From NCBI GenBank assembly GCA_964549275.1, contig CAZJUP010000022.1:1-29196 (forward strand): a DNA stretch of 29,196 nucleotides, in the 5' to 3' direction. The stretch comes from CAZJUP01 sp964549275 (GTDB lineage Bacteria; Fidelibacterota; Marinisomatia; Marinisomatales; TCS55). A model generated the notes under the pieces. The model was not told the DNA's origin, made no database searches, and saw only the letters and a list, made by a program, of their open reading frames with translations. The position numbers were made by a program, and so were the translations under genes. Positions 1 through 7,874 of this stretch are shown piece by piece (the stretch's first letter is position 1; every line of letters begins with the position of its first letter).

Positions 1-75
1 AGAAAAAGACTTGGGTATAAAACGCCCAATCAGGTATTTTTTGGAGAATCATACACTGTTGCACTTACTACTTGA
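1..75 (+). pseudogene. 3' end of an IS30-like transposase (cut by window edge)
   Basis: Frame 1 from the first base reads 24 codons, RKRLGYKTPNQVFFG then ESYTVALTT, and stops at TGA 73-75. The RPRKRLGYKTPxEVF block followed by a VALxT ending is the usual C-terminus of IS30-family transposases (DDE type). Only this tail lies in the window, so whether the element is intact cannot be told; it is entered as a partial gene. The roughly 90 bases after it should hold the right inverted repeat, but its partner lies outside the window. Confidence 0.65.
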
Positions 76-144
76 ATCCAAGATTTGAAAAACTCCATGA
101 AATTTTCTCCGAACTACAAAATAATTAAAGAATAAAATATAAAA

Positions 145-165
145 TTCTCTGTGTCCTCTGTGGCT
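145..165. repeat. CACAGAG-type intergenic repeat, copy 1
   Basis: On the minus strand this reads AGCCACAGAGGACACAGAG, an internally repetitive CACAGAG unit lying just past the radC stop codon. A related, more diverged copy (CACACAGAGACATGG) lies on the other side of radC. Such CACAGAG-rich intergenic elements recur in many environmental bacterial genomes; a function is not known to me. Confidence 0.45.
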
Positions 166-166
166 A

Positions 167-841
167 CTAAATCAATCCATGATCTGCAAATGAATAGACA
201 TCATTCCCAGCAATGATGAGATGGTCATGGACCGTTATATCAATAGCTTTCGCCGCATCAACTAATTTTTTTGTCATGGTTAAGTCGTCCTGGCTTGGAT
301 TGGGATTTCCACTGGGATGATTATGAACAAAAACTAAAGCTGCTGCATCATTGTCCAGTGCCTGTTTAACAACTTCTCTCGGATAGACAATTGATGTATG
401 CAAGGTGCCCTTGAATATTTCTTCCATATTAAGAATCTGATTCCTCCCGTTTAAATAAATAACTAAAAACACTTCTTGGGTTTTGTCCCTGAGATTATGT
501 TTCAGGTAGTCTATAACTTCTTCAGAGGATCGAATATAATCTTTATCAACTATTTTGTCAGCCAAATACCTTCTCGCTACTGCTTGAGCGATTTTCAGCC
601 CGAAAACATTATTTTCACCTATTCCTCTCACAGCTGTTAACTCTTTAATATTTGCTTCTAATACACCTTTTAGGGAACCGAATTTTATCAAAGCATCTTT
701 GGCAATTTGTTTGCAATCTTTTCGAGGTGTTCCAAAGGTAAGCAGCAATTCAATGATTTCGTAATCATGGAAACTATCCAACCCGCTTTTAAGGAATTTA
801 GTCCTGAGACGCTGGCGGTGTCCTTCGTTTGAATTAGCCAT
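167..841 (-). CDS. radC: RadC-family JAB/MPN-domain protein
   Basis: 224 aa, normal full length for RadC. An N-terminal helix-hairpin-helix-like segment (about residues 1-90, with VRGIGENN at 71-78) precedes the JAB metal-binding domain. The JAMM signature is complete: H173 and H175 in VFVHNHPSG and D186 in NPSQDD. The family was named for a DNA-repair phenotype later shown not to belong to it; the biochemical role remains unsettled, so only the family is firm. It is last in a minus-strand series after thyX with a 64-base gap that holds a CACAGAG repeat, so it may be transcribed separately. An IS30 tail lies just beyond its 3' end. The ATG at 841 has no clear Shine-Dalgarno sequence. Confidence 0.93.
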   Translation of the reverse strand: MANSNEGHRQRLRTKFLKSGLDSFHDYEIIELLLTFGTPRKDCKQIAKDALIKFGSLKGVLEANIKELTAVRGIGENNVFGLKIAQAVARRYLADKIVDKDYIRSSEEVIDYLKHNLRDKTQEVFLVIYLNGRNQILNMEEIFKGTLHTSIVYPREVVKQALDNDAAALVFVHNHPSGNPNPSQDDLTMTKKLVDAAKAIDITVHDHLIIAGNDVYSFADHGLI

Positions 842-873
842 CGAGAAGCCAGAGTCTAAAGGATATAAAATTG

Positions 874-902
874 ACCATGTCTCTGTGTGCTTCTTGGCTC
901 AT
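874..902. repeat. CACAGAG-type intergenic repeat, copy 2
   Basis: Minus strand reads GAGCCAAGAAGCACACAGAG followed by ACATGG, between thyX and radC. It shares the GCC...CACAGAG pattern of the copy at 145-165, so radC is bracketed by two diverged copies in the same orientation. Similarity judged by eye only. Confidence 0.4.
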
Positions 903-905
903 CAA

Positions 906-1868
906 TTAGTTTCTCAAGCTCTCCAACTTGGATTTGAATTCACGTAATTCCCTAACATTCCCGAACTCGATTTCACCCGATTCCCATTTAAGCTTAAAAT
1001 CCGTTTTAGAATCGGAACCTCCTTGTTTTAGGTATAGAGAATATAAATCTCTGTCTTCTCTTGGTTTATTTTTATGAAGAGTGGCGGTAATTTGGTAGGC
1101 GGTATCTTCCAGAATATCATCCACAACCCTCGAGGGAAGCTTCTTCTCCAGTAAACCCTGCTCAATCCTAGAAAACCGCATCCCATGAACAACATAATCC
1201 TGATAGGCCTCCCAGGCAAATGGTGCTTTTTCTTTTACGAAGGATGCCATAGCATCCGAAAAAACACGAATTTCGTATTGGGCATGATTATCCGACCTCA
1301 ATCCAATGAAATGAAGGAGATTGTGAAGATCATTTTTCCAATACCATTCTGTATAGATATTCACCGGTAACAATGCTCTAGCCAGTTCCCGGGCAACACC
1401 GGCTTCATTCAATTCTTGATAGAGAGCGAAACTCCGGTCAGAATTTTTTTTGAAGTAGTCCAATACTTTCTGCTTAAGATCCGCAGGAACTTCTCCAGAT
1501 CTACCCTGTTTATTCAGCGCAGATTGAAATTGAATGTGTTCCGGATTCGGATAATAAAATTCATCCCGTGCTTCAGAGTACCTAAGAGAATATTCATTGA
1601 TGTTTGCTGTCCGATGCCTTACCCACTGCCGTGCTACAAAAATGGGCATCTTGCAATGAAATTTGAATTCCACCATTTCAAAAGGTGTTGTATGACGGTG
1701 GCGCATAAGATATCGGATAAGTCCCCGGTCTTGGGTTACTTTACTGGTTCCTTTGCCATAACTCACCCTGGCAGCTTGAACAATAGCATCGTCCCCGCCC
1801 ATGGAATCCACCAAACGGACAAATCCTTTGTCTAAACACTTGATAGCATCTTCTGGTATTTTTGTCAT
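906..1868 (-). CDS. thyX: flavin-dependent thymidylate synthase ThyX
   Basis: Makes dTMP from dUMP using methylene-THF, FAD and NADPH. The ThyX signature RHRxxSxxxxSxR is seen as RHRTANINEYSLR (residues 84-96), with the upstream RHRHTTPFEM segment near 56-65 that helps bind FAD and dUMP. In the motif the first Ser position is Asn, a common variant. At 320 aa the protein is longer than most ThyX (about 220-260); residues from about 235 on form a charged tail. ATG 1866-1868 starts two bases after the stop of the cysQ-like gene, so the two are probably co-transcribed and translationally coupled. No thyA is visible nearby. Confidence 0.95.
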   Translation of the reverse strand: MTKIPEDAIKCLDKGFVRLVDSMGGDDAIVQAARVSYGKGTSKVTQDRGLIRYLMRHRHTTPFEMVEFKFHCKMPIFVARQWVRHRTANINEYSLRYSEARDEFYYPNPEHIQFQSALNKQGRSGEVPADLKQKVLDYFKKNSDRSFALYQELNEAGVARELARALLPVNIYTEWYWKNDLHNLLHFIGLRSDNHAQYEIRVFSDAMASFVKEKAPFAWEAYQDYVVHGMRFSRIEQGLLEKKLPSRVVDDILEDTAYQITATLHKNKPREDRDLYSLYLKQGGSDSKTDFKLKWESGEIEFGNVRELREFKSKLESLRN

Positions 1869-1869
1869 A

Positions 1870-2652
1870 TTATTTATTGGTTGTTAATATTTTAATTGTT
1901 TTATCCACTGCATCCTTGTCTCCCGCGACTAAACCAGGTTGAATGAGTGTCTTTTCCTGATTAAAACTAACACGATTGCCACTTAGGTCAATGAGCTTTC
2001 CTCCGGCTTCGTTGATGATGCAATTCCCGGCACAAATGTCCCACTCATTTTTAGGACGAAGTGATGCAAAAATATCTGCTTGTCCAGCTGCCGTGAGTCC
2101 CAGTTTATAAGCCACAGACCCAATAGCTCGTAATTCACCAAAAGTACCCTCATATTGAGTCCACAGCCCACGGCGTGTTTCCGAACGGCTATTCAATATC
2201 ACCATCTCTTCCACATCATTTTTCGTAGTACATCGAATGGGCTCACCATTTAAGAAGGCACCTTCACTTTTGGCAGCTGTGAATATCTCCTTCGTTACAG
2301 GGTTATACAAAACGCCTAGGATAGGTTCACCATAGTCAACTAAAGCCACACTGACCACAAAATGGGGTATGCCATCTACAAACTCTTTTGTCCCGTCAAG
2401 CGGATCCACAACCCAAACACGCGCTTTACTTAATCGCTCAGGGGAGTCCATCGTTTCTTCCGAAAGCCATCCATAATCAGGTCGGGCTTCCGTAAGAATA
2501 TCTTTTAGACAGGTGTCGGCAGCATAATCAGCTGTGGTTACAGGGTTATGGTACCCTTTATCTGTGATTTCGTAATCTGCTTTATAATAATTTAGGATGA
2601 GTTCACCGGCCTCTTTTGCCGCTTCAATTGCTATAGATAATTCTGAATTCAT
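1870..2652 (-). CDS. cysQ: 3'(2'),5'-bisphosphate nucleotidase (CysQ / inositol monophosphatase family)
   Basis: 260 aa, normal for CysQ. Metal-dependent phosphatase expected to hydrolyse PAP (3'-phosphoadenosine 5'-phosphate) to AMP, a by-product of sulfate assimilation. The lithium-sensitive phosphatase signature is clear: E65-E66 in LSEET, D83 and D86 in VVDPLDGTKEF, and the WDICAGNCIINEAGG block near residues 204-218. The TKEF ending after DPLDG is typical of CysQ rather than of inositol monophosphatase (which has GTxNF), but the substrate is inferred. First gene of a minus-strand set with thyX; the divergent 130-base gap to purU should contain its promoter. Confidence 0.88.
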   Translation of the reverse strand: MNSELSIAIEAAKEAGELILNYYKADYEITDKGYHNPVTTADYAADTCLKDILTEARPDYGWLSEETMDSPERLSKARVWVVDPLDGTKEFVDGIPHFVVSVALVDYGEPILGVLYNPVTKEIFTAAKSEGAFLNGEPIRCTTKNDVEEMVILNSRSETRRGLWTQYEGTFGELRAIGSVAYKLGLTAAGQADIFASLRPKNEWDICAGNCIINEAGGKLIDLSGNRVSFNQEKTLIQPGLVAGDKDAVDKTIKILTTNK

Positions 2653-2701
2653 AGCATTAAAGTTATATCTAATTCAATTAGGATTGAAAAGCCCATCTCC
2701 A

Positions 2702-2726
2702 ATTAATCAATTATATTTGGATTAAT
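2702..2726. promoter_or_regulatory. inverted repeat in the cysQ/purU divergent promoter region
   Basis: ATTAATC (2702-2708) and GATTAAT (2720-2726) are perfect inverted copies separated by 11 bases of AT-rich DNA. The spacing and the position between two divergent genes suit a dimeric regulator, but in such AT-rich DNA a 7-base match may be chance. Confidence 0.25.
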
Positions 2727-2782
2727 CATATTTAGATTTTGTTGCGTCGTATCTATATTTTCATCAATCTATGAGGGATTAA

Positions 2783-3619
2783 ATGGTTATTCAACTTTCG
2801 TGCGCAGATCGACCGGGTATAGTATCCAAGATTACCGGAATTATCTCCGATGAGGGAGGTAATATTCTATTTTTGGAACAACATGTTGAATCTGATAAAA
2901 ACCTCTATTTTATGAGAGTATTAATCGATGATGGTTCACTAGGGGAATCCAGAAATAGTTGTATTTTAAAATTGGAAAAAGCAAGTGAATTCTTGAATGC
3001 AAAACTGACTATTATTGATAATTCCACCCCTATGAGAATCGCTATTTTTGTTACAAAAGAAGCTGCACCGCTTTATGATTTACTCATTAAACATCAAGCT
3101 GGAGAACTCAACTGCACTATTCCTTGTATCATCAGTAATCATAATGAATTATATGGTATTGCCAAGCAATTTAACATTCCATTTTTCCATTTTAAGATTA
3201 CACCGAAAAACAAATTAAAACAGGAAGTTAAAATCCAAAAAATTTTAGATAGTGAAGAAATTGATCTAATCGTTTTAGCACGATATATGCAAATTTTATC
3301 GCCTGAATTTGTCACCCGATATACCGCCATTAATATTCATCACGGATTTTTGCCCGCTTTCAAGGGTAAGCGACCATATCACCAAGCTTGGAAGAGAGGA
3401 GTGAAAATAATTGGTGCGACTGCCCACTATGTCACGGAAGATTTAGATGAAGGCCCAATCATTACCCAAGATGTTGTTTCCGTTACTCACCACCATTCAG
3501 TTAAAGATATGATCCAAGCCGGCAGGGACATCGAAAGAAGAGTTCTGACATCCGCTGTAAAAGCTCATCTTGAGCATAGAATTATTTTACACAACCAAAG
3601 AACAATTATATTCCACTAA
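2783..3619 (+). CDS. purU: formyltetrahydrofolate deformylase PurU
   Basis: Hydrolyses 10-formyl-THF to THF and formate, balancing the folate pool. 278 aa, normal for the family. An N-terminal ACT domain (residues 1-75, SCADRPGIVSKITG) is followed by a formyl-transferase fold (about 83-275). Catalytic residues by analogy with PurN/PurU: N184 and H186 in INIHHGFLPAF and D222 in DLDEGPII. The residue after HH is Gly where most PurU have Ser; this is a small variation in the substrate loop. The start ATG has GAGGGA about seven bases upstream. The 3' end runs 14 bases into the convergent methyltransferase gene. Confidence 0.95.
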   Translation: MVIQLSCADRPGIVSKITGIISDEGGNILFLEQHVESDKNLYFMRVLIDDGSLGESRNSCILKLEKASEFLNAKLTIIDNSTPMRIAIFVTKEAAPLYDLLIKHQAGELNCTIPCIISNHNELYGIAKQFNIPFFHFKITPKNKLKQEVKIQKILDSEEIDLIVLARYMQILSPEFVTRYTAINIHHGFLPAFKGKRPYHQAWKRGVKIIGATAHYVTEDLDEGPIITQDVVSVTHHHSVKDMIQAGRDIERRVLTSAVKAHLEHRIILHNQRTIIFH

Positions 3620-4223
3620 CAAATTTTTTTAGGACCATTAACTTTTCTCGCCCTAATCTCGGAGAAATAGTCTGTTCCGAGTACTTCTCTATGTCAATTA
3701 CCCATCTATTTGAAAAGAGAGATTTTACTTCTTCAATTGTTGTTCCCCATGGAGGTCCTCCTTCATCTAATGATTTATCCAAAGGGAACCAAAGTCCGAT
3801 TAATTGTCCACCCGGTTTTAAAAGCCTATAAACAACATTTTCATATTCCGCCCTCCTGTTGGGGTTGATAGCACAAAAACACGTTTGTTCAATTACGTAA
3901 TCATAGAGTCCATTTATTTCAGGCGATAATGAAAATAAATCCGTTTGGATTGAGGTTATATTAAGGTTGGATTGAACCGCAAGATCTTTCACATTGCGAA
4001 TGGCTGACGGTGCAAAATCAACTGCTGTTACATCAAATCCTTTTTGAGCAAACATGATGGCATCATGCCCTTTACCACAGCCCATGATACACATTTTACC
4101 TGGAGTTAAACTATCCACAACACTTTCAAATACCGGTGTAGGCCCACCTAAATCCCAACCGGCATCATCCTCTAAATATATATCCTCCCAAAATTGTGCA
4201 TCATCTTCAGGATGAGAAATCAT
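3606..4223 (-). CDS. TPMT-like SAM-dependent methyltransferase
   Basis: 205 aa. Class I Rossmann methyltransferase of the thiopurine S-methyltransferase (TPMT) type: FWEDIYLEDDAGWDLGGPTP at 11-30 is the TPMT-family N-terminal substrate and SAM segment, followed by motif I MGCGKGHDAIMFA near 48-60 and the acidic VDFAPSAI motif II. Bacterial relatives methylate thiols, selenium/tellurium compounds or halides; the substrate here cannot be told. The start ATG overlaps the metH stop (ATGA at 4220-4223), so it is translationally coupled to metH and lies under the same SAM-II riboswitch. Its 3' end overlaps purU from the other strand by 14 bases. Confidence 0.85.
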   Translation of the reverse strand: MISHPEDDAQFWEDIYLEDDAGWDLGGPTPVFESVVDSLTPGKMCIMGCGKGHDAIMFAQKGFDVTAVDFAPSAIRNVKDLAVQSNLNITSIQTDLFSLSPEINGLYDYVIEQTCFCAINPNRRAEYENVVYRLLKPGGQLIGLWFPLDKSLDEGGPPWGTTIEEVKSLFSNRWVIDIEKYSEQTISPRLGREKLMVLKKFVSGI

Positions 4224-7200
4224 TGATTAATTACACTGAAATACCGGGATTTTGGGTGAGAGAAATACCAACCGCTTACCGAGGATGCCGGAATCATAGC
4301 TCGACTTTCAGTCAGGGAAATCCCCGTGTGTTTTTCCACATCTAATAACTTCCAGATCTTATCCTTTTCAGCGTGCTCCGGGCAGGCAGGATATCCTGGG
4401 GCAGGACGAATGCCCTGGAAGTTCTCTTTAATCAAATTTTCATTATCTAACGATTCATCAGCAGCATATCCCCAGAATTCTGTTCGGACTCTTTCATGCA
4501 ACCGCTCCGCAAAAGCTTCGGCTAAACGATCCGCTAATACTTTTGCCATTATAGCATTATAATCATCATGCTGATTTTCGAATTCTTTTACCATTACTTC
4601 CAACCCATGACCAGTCGTCACAGCAAAGGAACCAATAAAATCATCATTTGGAGCGATGAAATCTGCCAGACAATAATTGGGTTTTCCTTCTCCTTTATCT
4701 ACAATTTGCCGTGGAAAATGGAATTCAATACCCTCGGTTATCACGGACTCATTTTTTGAGTAGGCTGGATGGAGCCCCATAACTCCCTTAGGCTTGAGCA
4801 ATTTTTCATTAACAATTTTTGTCAAAAGCTTTTGACTATCGTCAAACAATCTATTGGCTTCTTCCCCGTATTTTTCATCTGAAAGAATTTTAGGATAGGT
4901 GCCTTTAAGTTCCCAAGCATGGAAAAATGGAGACCAATCAATATAATCCACCAATTCATCCAACGGATAATCAGTAAATACTTTTACACCTTGGAATTTG
5001 GGTTTTGGGATTTGGTAATCAGACCACTCAATGATCGGTTTTCTCTCTCGGGCAGTATCAATGTCGAGGTGCGGTAATTTTTTAGACTGTGCCAATCCCT
5101 TTCGAATAGATTCAAAATCAGCTTTTATTTCATCAACAAAGACTTGCTTTTCCTTTTCATTTACCAGTTTCCCTACAACACCCACAGCTCGAGACGCATC
5201 AATCACATGAACGGTTGGTCCAGAGTAATTTTCTTCTATCTTCAATGCCGTATGTTTTCGACTGGTAGTGGCGCCACCGACCAAAAGGGGGATATCAAAT
5301 TCAAGACGCTCCATCTCAGCAGCCACATGGACCATTTCATCCAAACTCGGGGTAATTAATCCTGATAGTCCAATAATGTCTGCTCCGACCTCCCTTGCCT
5401 TTGATAATATTTTATCTGAAGAAACCATGACACCCAAATCCACAATTTCATACCCATTACATCCCAATACCACACCCACAATATTTTTACCAATATCATG
5501 GACATCACCCTTCACTGTAGCCAGAATTATCTTACCATTGGATTTGTCGGAAAGGCCCATTTCATCTTTTTCTTTATCAATAAACGGTATAAGATGTGCT
5601 ACAGCTTTTTTCATTACTCTGGCAGATTTCACGACTTGTGGTAAAAACATCTTCCCGGCACCGAATAAATCCCCCACTACATTCATCCCATCCATAAGCG
5701 GACCTTCAATCACATGAATTGGGCGATCATACTTTTGCCGTGCCTCTTCTGTATCCTCATCAATAAAATCAATTATGCCCTCAACCAGGGCGTGACCCAA
5801 TCGTTCTTCCACTGAATTTTCTCTCCAAGCAAGATCCTTCACTTCTGACCGTTTGAAACCTCGGTACTCTTCCGCAATTTCCACGAGCCTTTCAGTGGCA
5901 TCATCCCGCCAATTAAACAGAACATCTTCGATTCTGCCTTTCAAATCCGGAGCAATATCATCATAAACGGTGAGCTGTCCTGCATTAACTATACCCATAT
6001 CCATCCCGGCCTGGATTGCATGATACAAAAAGGACGAATGCATGGCTTCACGAACACCATTATTCCCACGGAAGGAAAAGGACAGGTTGGAAACACCACC
6101 ACTGATGTGCACACCAGGAAGAGTGTCCTTGATCGTCTTGGTCGCATCAATAAATGCTTTTCCGTATTCATTGTGTTCCTCAATTCCTGTGGCTACAGCG
6201 AATATATTCGGATCAAAAATGATATCTTCCGGCGGAAAGCAAACTTGTTGAGTCAGAATCTTGTAGGCTCGTGTACAGATTTCCACCTTTCGTTCGTATG
6301 TATCTGCCTGGCCTTTTTCATCAAATGCCATTACAATGAGTGCTGCCCCATACTTTCTGATGATCTTTGCCTGGCGAATGAATTCCGATTCCCCTTCCTT
6401 CATGGATATAGAATTGACTATTCCTTTGCCCTGAATATTTTTCAGACCTGTTTTAATAACAGACCATTTTGAGGAATCGATCATGACAGGTACCCTGGAT
6501 ATGTCCGGTTCAGCAGCCACTAGCCGTAGAAATTTTTCCATAGCTTTTTCAGTATCCAACAATCCCTCATCCATGTTTATATCAATAATTTGAGCACCGT
6601 TTTCGATTTGGTTCCTGGCCACAGATAAAGCTTCTTCATAATTATCTTCCGAAATTAACCGCCTGAATTTTGCTGACCCGGTTACATTAGTTCTTTCACC
6701 AACATTGATAAAATTGCTTTCCGGACGAATCACAACCGGTTCCAATCCGCTTAGTTTTGTAAATGGAGCTATTTGGGGGATTACTCTTGGTTTTATGGAA
6801 CGAACAACTTCAGAAATCGCTTTTATATGGTCCGGAGTCGTTCCACAACATCCCCCAACCAAATTGACCAAACCGCTATCCGCAAACTCTTTAATGGTTT
6901 CTTTCATGATATTCGGGGTTTCATCATATTCACCGAATTCATTCGGCAGCCCTGCATTCGGGTAAACAAAAACAGGAATGTCAGCTACAAGCGACAGTTC
7001 ATCAAGCCATGGCCGAATTTGTTCTGCACCCAAAGCACAGTTTAACCCTACTGCCGTCAATTGAGCATGACGGATCGAATTCCAGAAGGCCTCCACGGTT
7101 TGTCCTGATAACGTTCGTCCGCTGGCATCCGTAATCGTTCCGGAAACCATTAGAGGAATAGATGAACCTCTTTCATCAAATAATGTTTGAATAGCAAATA

Positions 7201-7753
7201 CCGCTGCTTTACAGTTTAAGGTGTCAAATACTGTTTCCACCAATAAGATATCAACACCGCCATCTAATAGGCCTTCAGCTTGTTCTTTATAGGCGGATGC
7301 TAAATCATCAAAAGAGGTATTACGAAACCCAGGATTGTTTACATCGGGACTTATAGATGCCGTTCGATTTGTAGGCCCCATTGCCCCTGCTACAAACCGA
7401 GGAAAATCAGAGTAAGCTTCTGCTGCTTTTTTTGCCAGTTGCGCAGCTTTTACATTTATGTCGTAAGAATAATTCCCGGTTCTATAATCTAATTGAGAAA
7501 TTTTATTGGCGTTAAAAGTATTTGTTTCTACAATATCAGCACCGGCATTAAAATAAGCTTCGTGTATAGATTTAACGATTGTTGGCTGGGTCAGACAAAG
7601 GATATCGTTGTTCCCCCTTAAATCATGAGAATGAGTCCTGAATAGGTCTCCTCGAAAATCCGCCTCAGATAATTGATACGATTGTACCATCGTACCCATG
7701 GCACCATCCAAAACAAGAATATTATTTTTTAATCTATCTTTTATCTGACTCAT
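4220..7753 (-). CDS. metH: cobalamin-dependent methionine synthase MetH
   Basis: Transfers the methyl group of 5-methyl-THF to homocysteine through methylcobalamin. 1177 aa, full four-module length. Homocysteine domain about 1-320 with zinc ligands C239 (GLNCALG) and C302-C303 (GGCCGTTPDH); pterin domain about 345-620 beginning INVGERTNVTGS; cobalamin cap and Rossmann domains about 640-880 with the lower axial H752 in GDVHDIGKNIV; reactivation (SAM-binding) domain about 900-1177 with RPAPGYPACPEH. Nothing is missing. First gene of a two-gene minus-strand operon with the TPMT-like gene. The leader holds a SAM-II riboswitch and an intrinsic terminator ending just before the start codon. Confidence 0.98.
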   Translation of the reverse strand: MSQIKDRLKNNILVLDGAMGTMVQSYQLSEADFRGDLFRTHSHDLRGNNDILCLTQPTIVKSIHEAYFNAGADIVETNTFNANKISQLDYRTGNYSYDINVKAAQLAKKAAEAYSDFPRFVAGAMGPTNRTASISPDVNNPGFRNTSFDDLASAYKEQAEGLLDGGVDILLVETVFDTLNCKAAVFAIQTLFDERGSSIPLMVSGTITDASGRTLSGQTVEAFWNSIRHAQLTAVGLNCALGAEQIRPWLDELSLVADIPVFVYPNAGLPNEFGEYDETPNIMKETIKEFADSGLVNLVGGCCGTTPDHIKAISEVVRSIKPRVIPQIAPFTKLSGLEPVVIRPESNFINVGERTNVTGSAKFRRLISEDNYEEALSVARNQIENGAQIIDINMDEGLLDTEKAMEKFLRLVAAEPDISRVPVMIDSSKWSVIKTGLKNIQGKGIVNSISMKEGESEFIRQAKIIRKYGAALIVMAFDEKGQADTYERKVEICTRAYKILTQQVCFPPEDIIFDPNIFAVATGIEEHNEYGKAFIDATKTIKDTLPGVHISGGVSNLSFSFRGNNGVREAMHSSFLYHAIQAGMDMGIVNAGQLTVYDDIAPDLKGRIEDVLFNWRDDATERLVEIAEEYRGFKRSEVKDLAWRENSVEERLGHALVEGIIDFIDEDTEEARQKYDRPIHVIEGPLMDGMNVVGDLFGAGKMFLPQVVKSARVMKKAVAHLIPFIDKEKDEMGLSDKSNGKIILATVKGDVHDIGKNIVGVVLGCNGYEIVDLGVMVSSDKILSKAREVGADIIGLSGLITPSLDEMVHVAAEMERLEFDIPLLVGGATTSRKHTALKIEENYSGPTVHVIDASRAVGVVGKLVNEKEKQVFVDEIKADFESIRKGLAQSKKLPHLDIDTARERKPIIEWSDYQIPKPKFQGVKVFTDYPLDELVDYIDWSPFFHAWELKGTYPKILSDEKYGEEANRLFDDSQKLLTKIVNEKLLKPKGVMGLHPAYSKNESVITEGIEFHFPRQIVDKGEGKPNYCLADFIAPNDDFIGSFAVTTGHGLEVMVKEFENQHDDYNAIMAKVLADRLAEAFAERLHERVRTEFWGYAADESLDNENLIKENFQGIRPAPGYPACPEHAEKDKIWKLLDVEKHTGISLTESRAMIPASSVSGWYFSHPKSRYFSVINQ

Positions 7754-7756
7754 AAT

Positions 7757-7782
7757 AAAAAACCCCGATGCTAAATCAGGGC
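7757..7782 (-). terminator. intrinsic terminator in the metH leader (attenuator)
   Basis: Minus strand: CCCTGAT / ATCGGGG form a 7-bp stem (7775-7781 with 7763-7769, one G-U pair) with a 5-base loop, followed at once by six T (7762-7757) and then the metH ATG at 7753. A terminator placed at the start of its own gene means transcription attenuation. The TTTAGCAT inside it is the exact reverse complement of ATGCTAAA at the 3' end of the riboswitch, giving an alternative antiterminator pairing. Confidence 0.85.
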
Positions 7783-7788
7783 TCTATA

Positions 7789-7841
7789 CCGTTTTAGCAT
7801 TCTTATTTTCAGTCGCGGCAATAGGGTTCAAATCACGACGG
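7789..7841 (-). ncRNA. SAM-II riboswitch upstream of metH
   Basis: Minus strand reads CCGTCGTGATTTGAACCCTA, then TTGCCGCGACTGAAAATAAG, then AATGCTAAAACGG. It has the SAM-II pattern: a P1 stem (GTCGTG 7839-7834 with CGCGAC 7817-7812, six pairs), the conserved loop TGATTTxAACC...TATTGC, and the 3' pseudoknot strand GCTAAAA.GG. SAM binding should hold the GCTAAA strand in the pseudoknot, leave the downstream terminator free to fold and turn metH off. Recognised from memory of the consensus; no covariance search was run. Confidence 0.88.
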
Positions 7842-7842
7842 T

Positions 7843-7874
7843 CAAACTTACATCATCGCTACCAGAAATTCCAA
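7843..7874 (-). promoter_or_regulatory. candidate metH promoter, Bacteroidota-like (TTG-N21-TAAGTTTG)
   Basis: On the minus strand TTG (7874-7872) is followed after 21 bases by TAAGTTTG (7850-7843), matching the Bacteroidota housekeeping pattern TTG-N(17-23)-TAnnTTTG exactly. Transcription would begin around 7836-7841, right at the first bases of the riboswitch P1 stem. No equally good match was found before the other genes, so this is suggestive only. Confidence 0.4.

Noticed and set aside
1416..1835. 139-codon plus-strand open frame
   Set aside because: Lies entirely antisense to the conserved core of thyX and shows no protein-like pattern.
5268..5717. 149-codon plus-strand open frame
   Set aside because: Antisense to the cobalamin-binding region of metH; no ribosome binding site and a composition expected from reading a real gene backwards.
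7757..7782. terminator for the plus strand or for a gene upstream of metH
   Set aside because: The T run is only on the minus strand and the hairpin lies inside the metH leader, so attenuation fits better.
7757..7841. cobalamin riboswitch before metH
   Set aside because: The leader is too short and lacks the B12-box; the conserved bases fit SAM-II.
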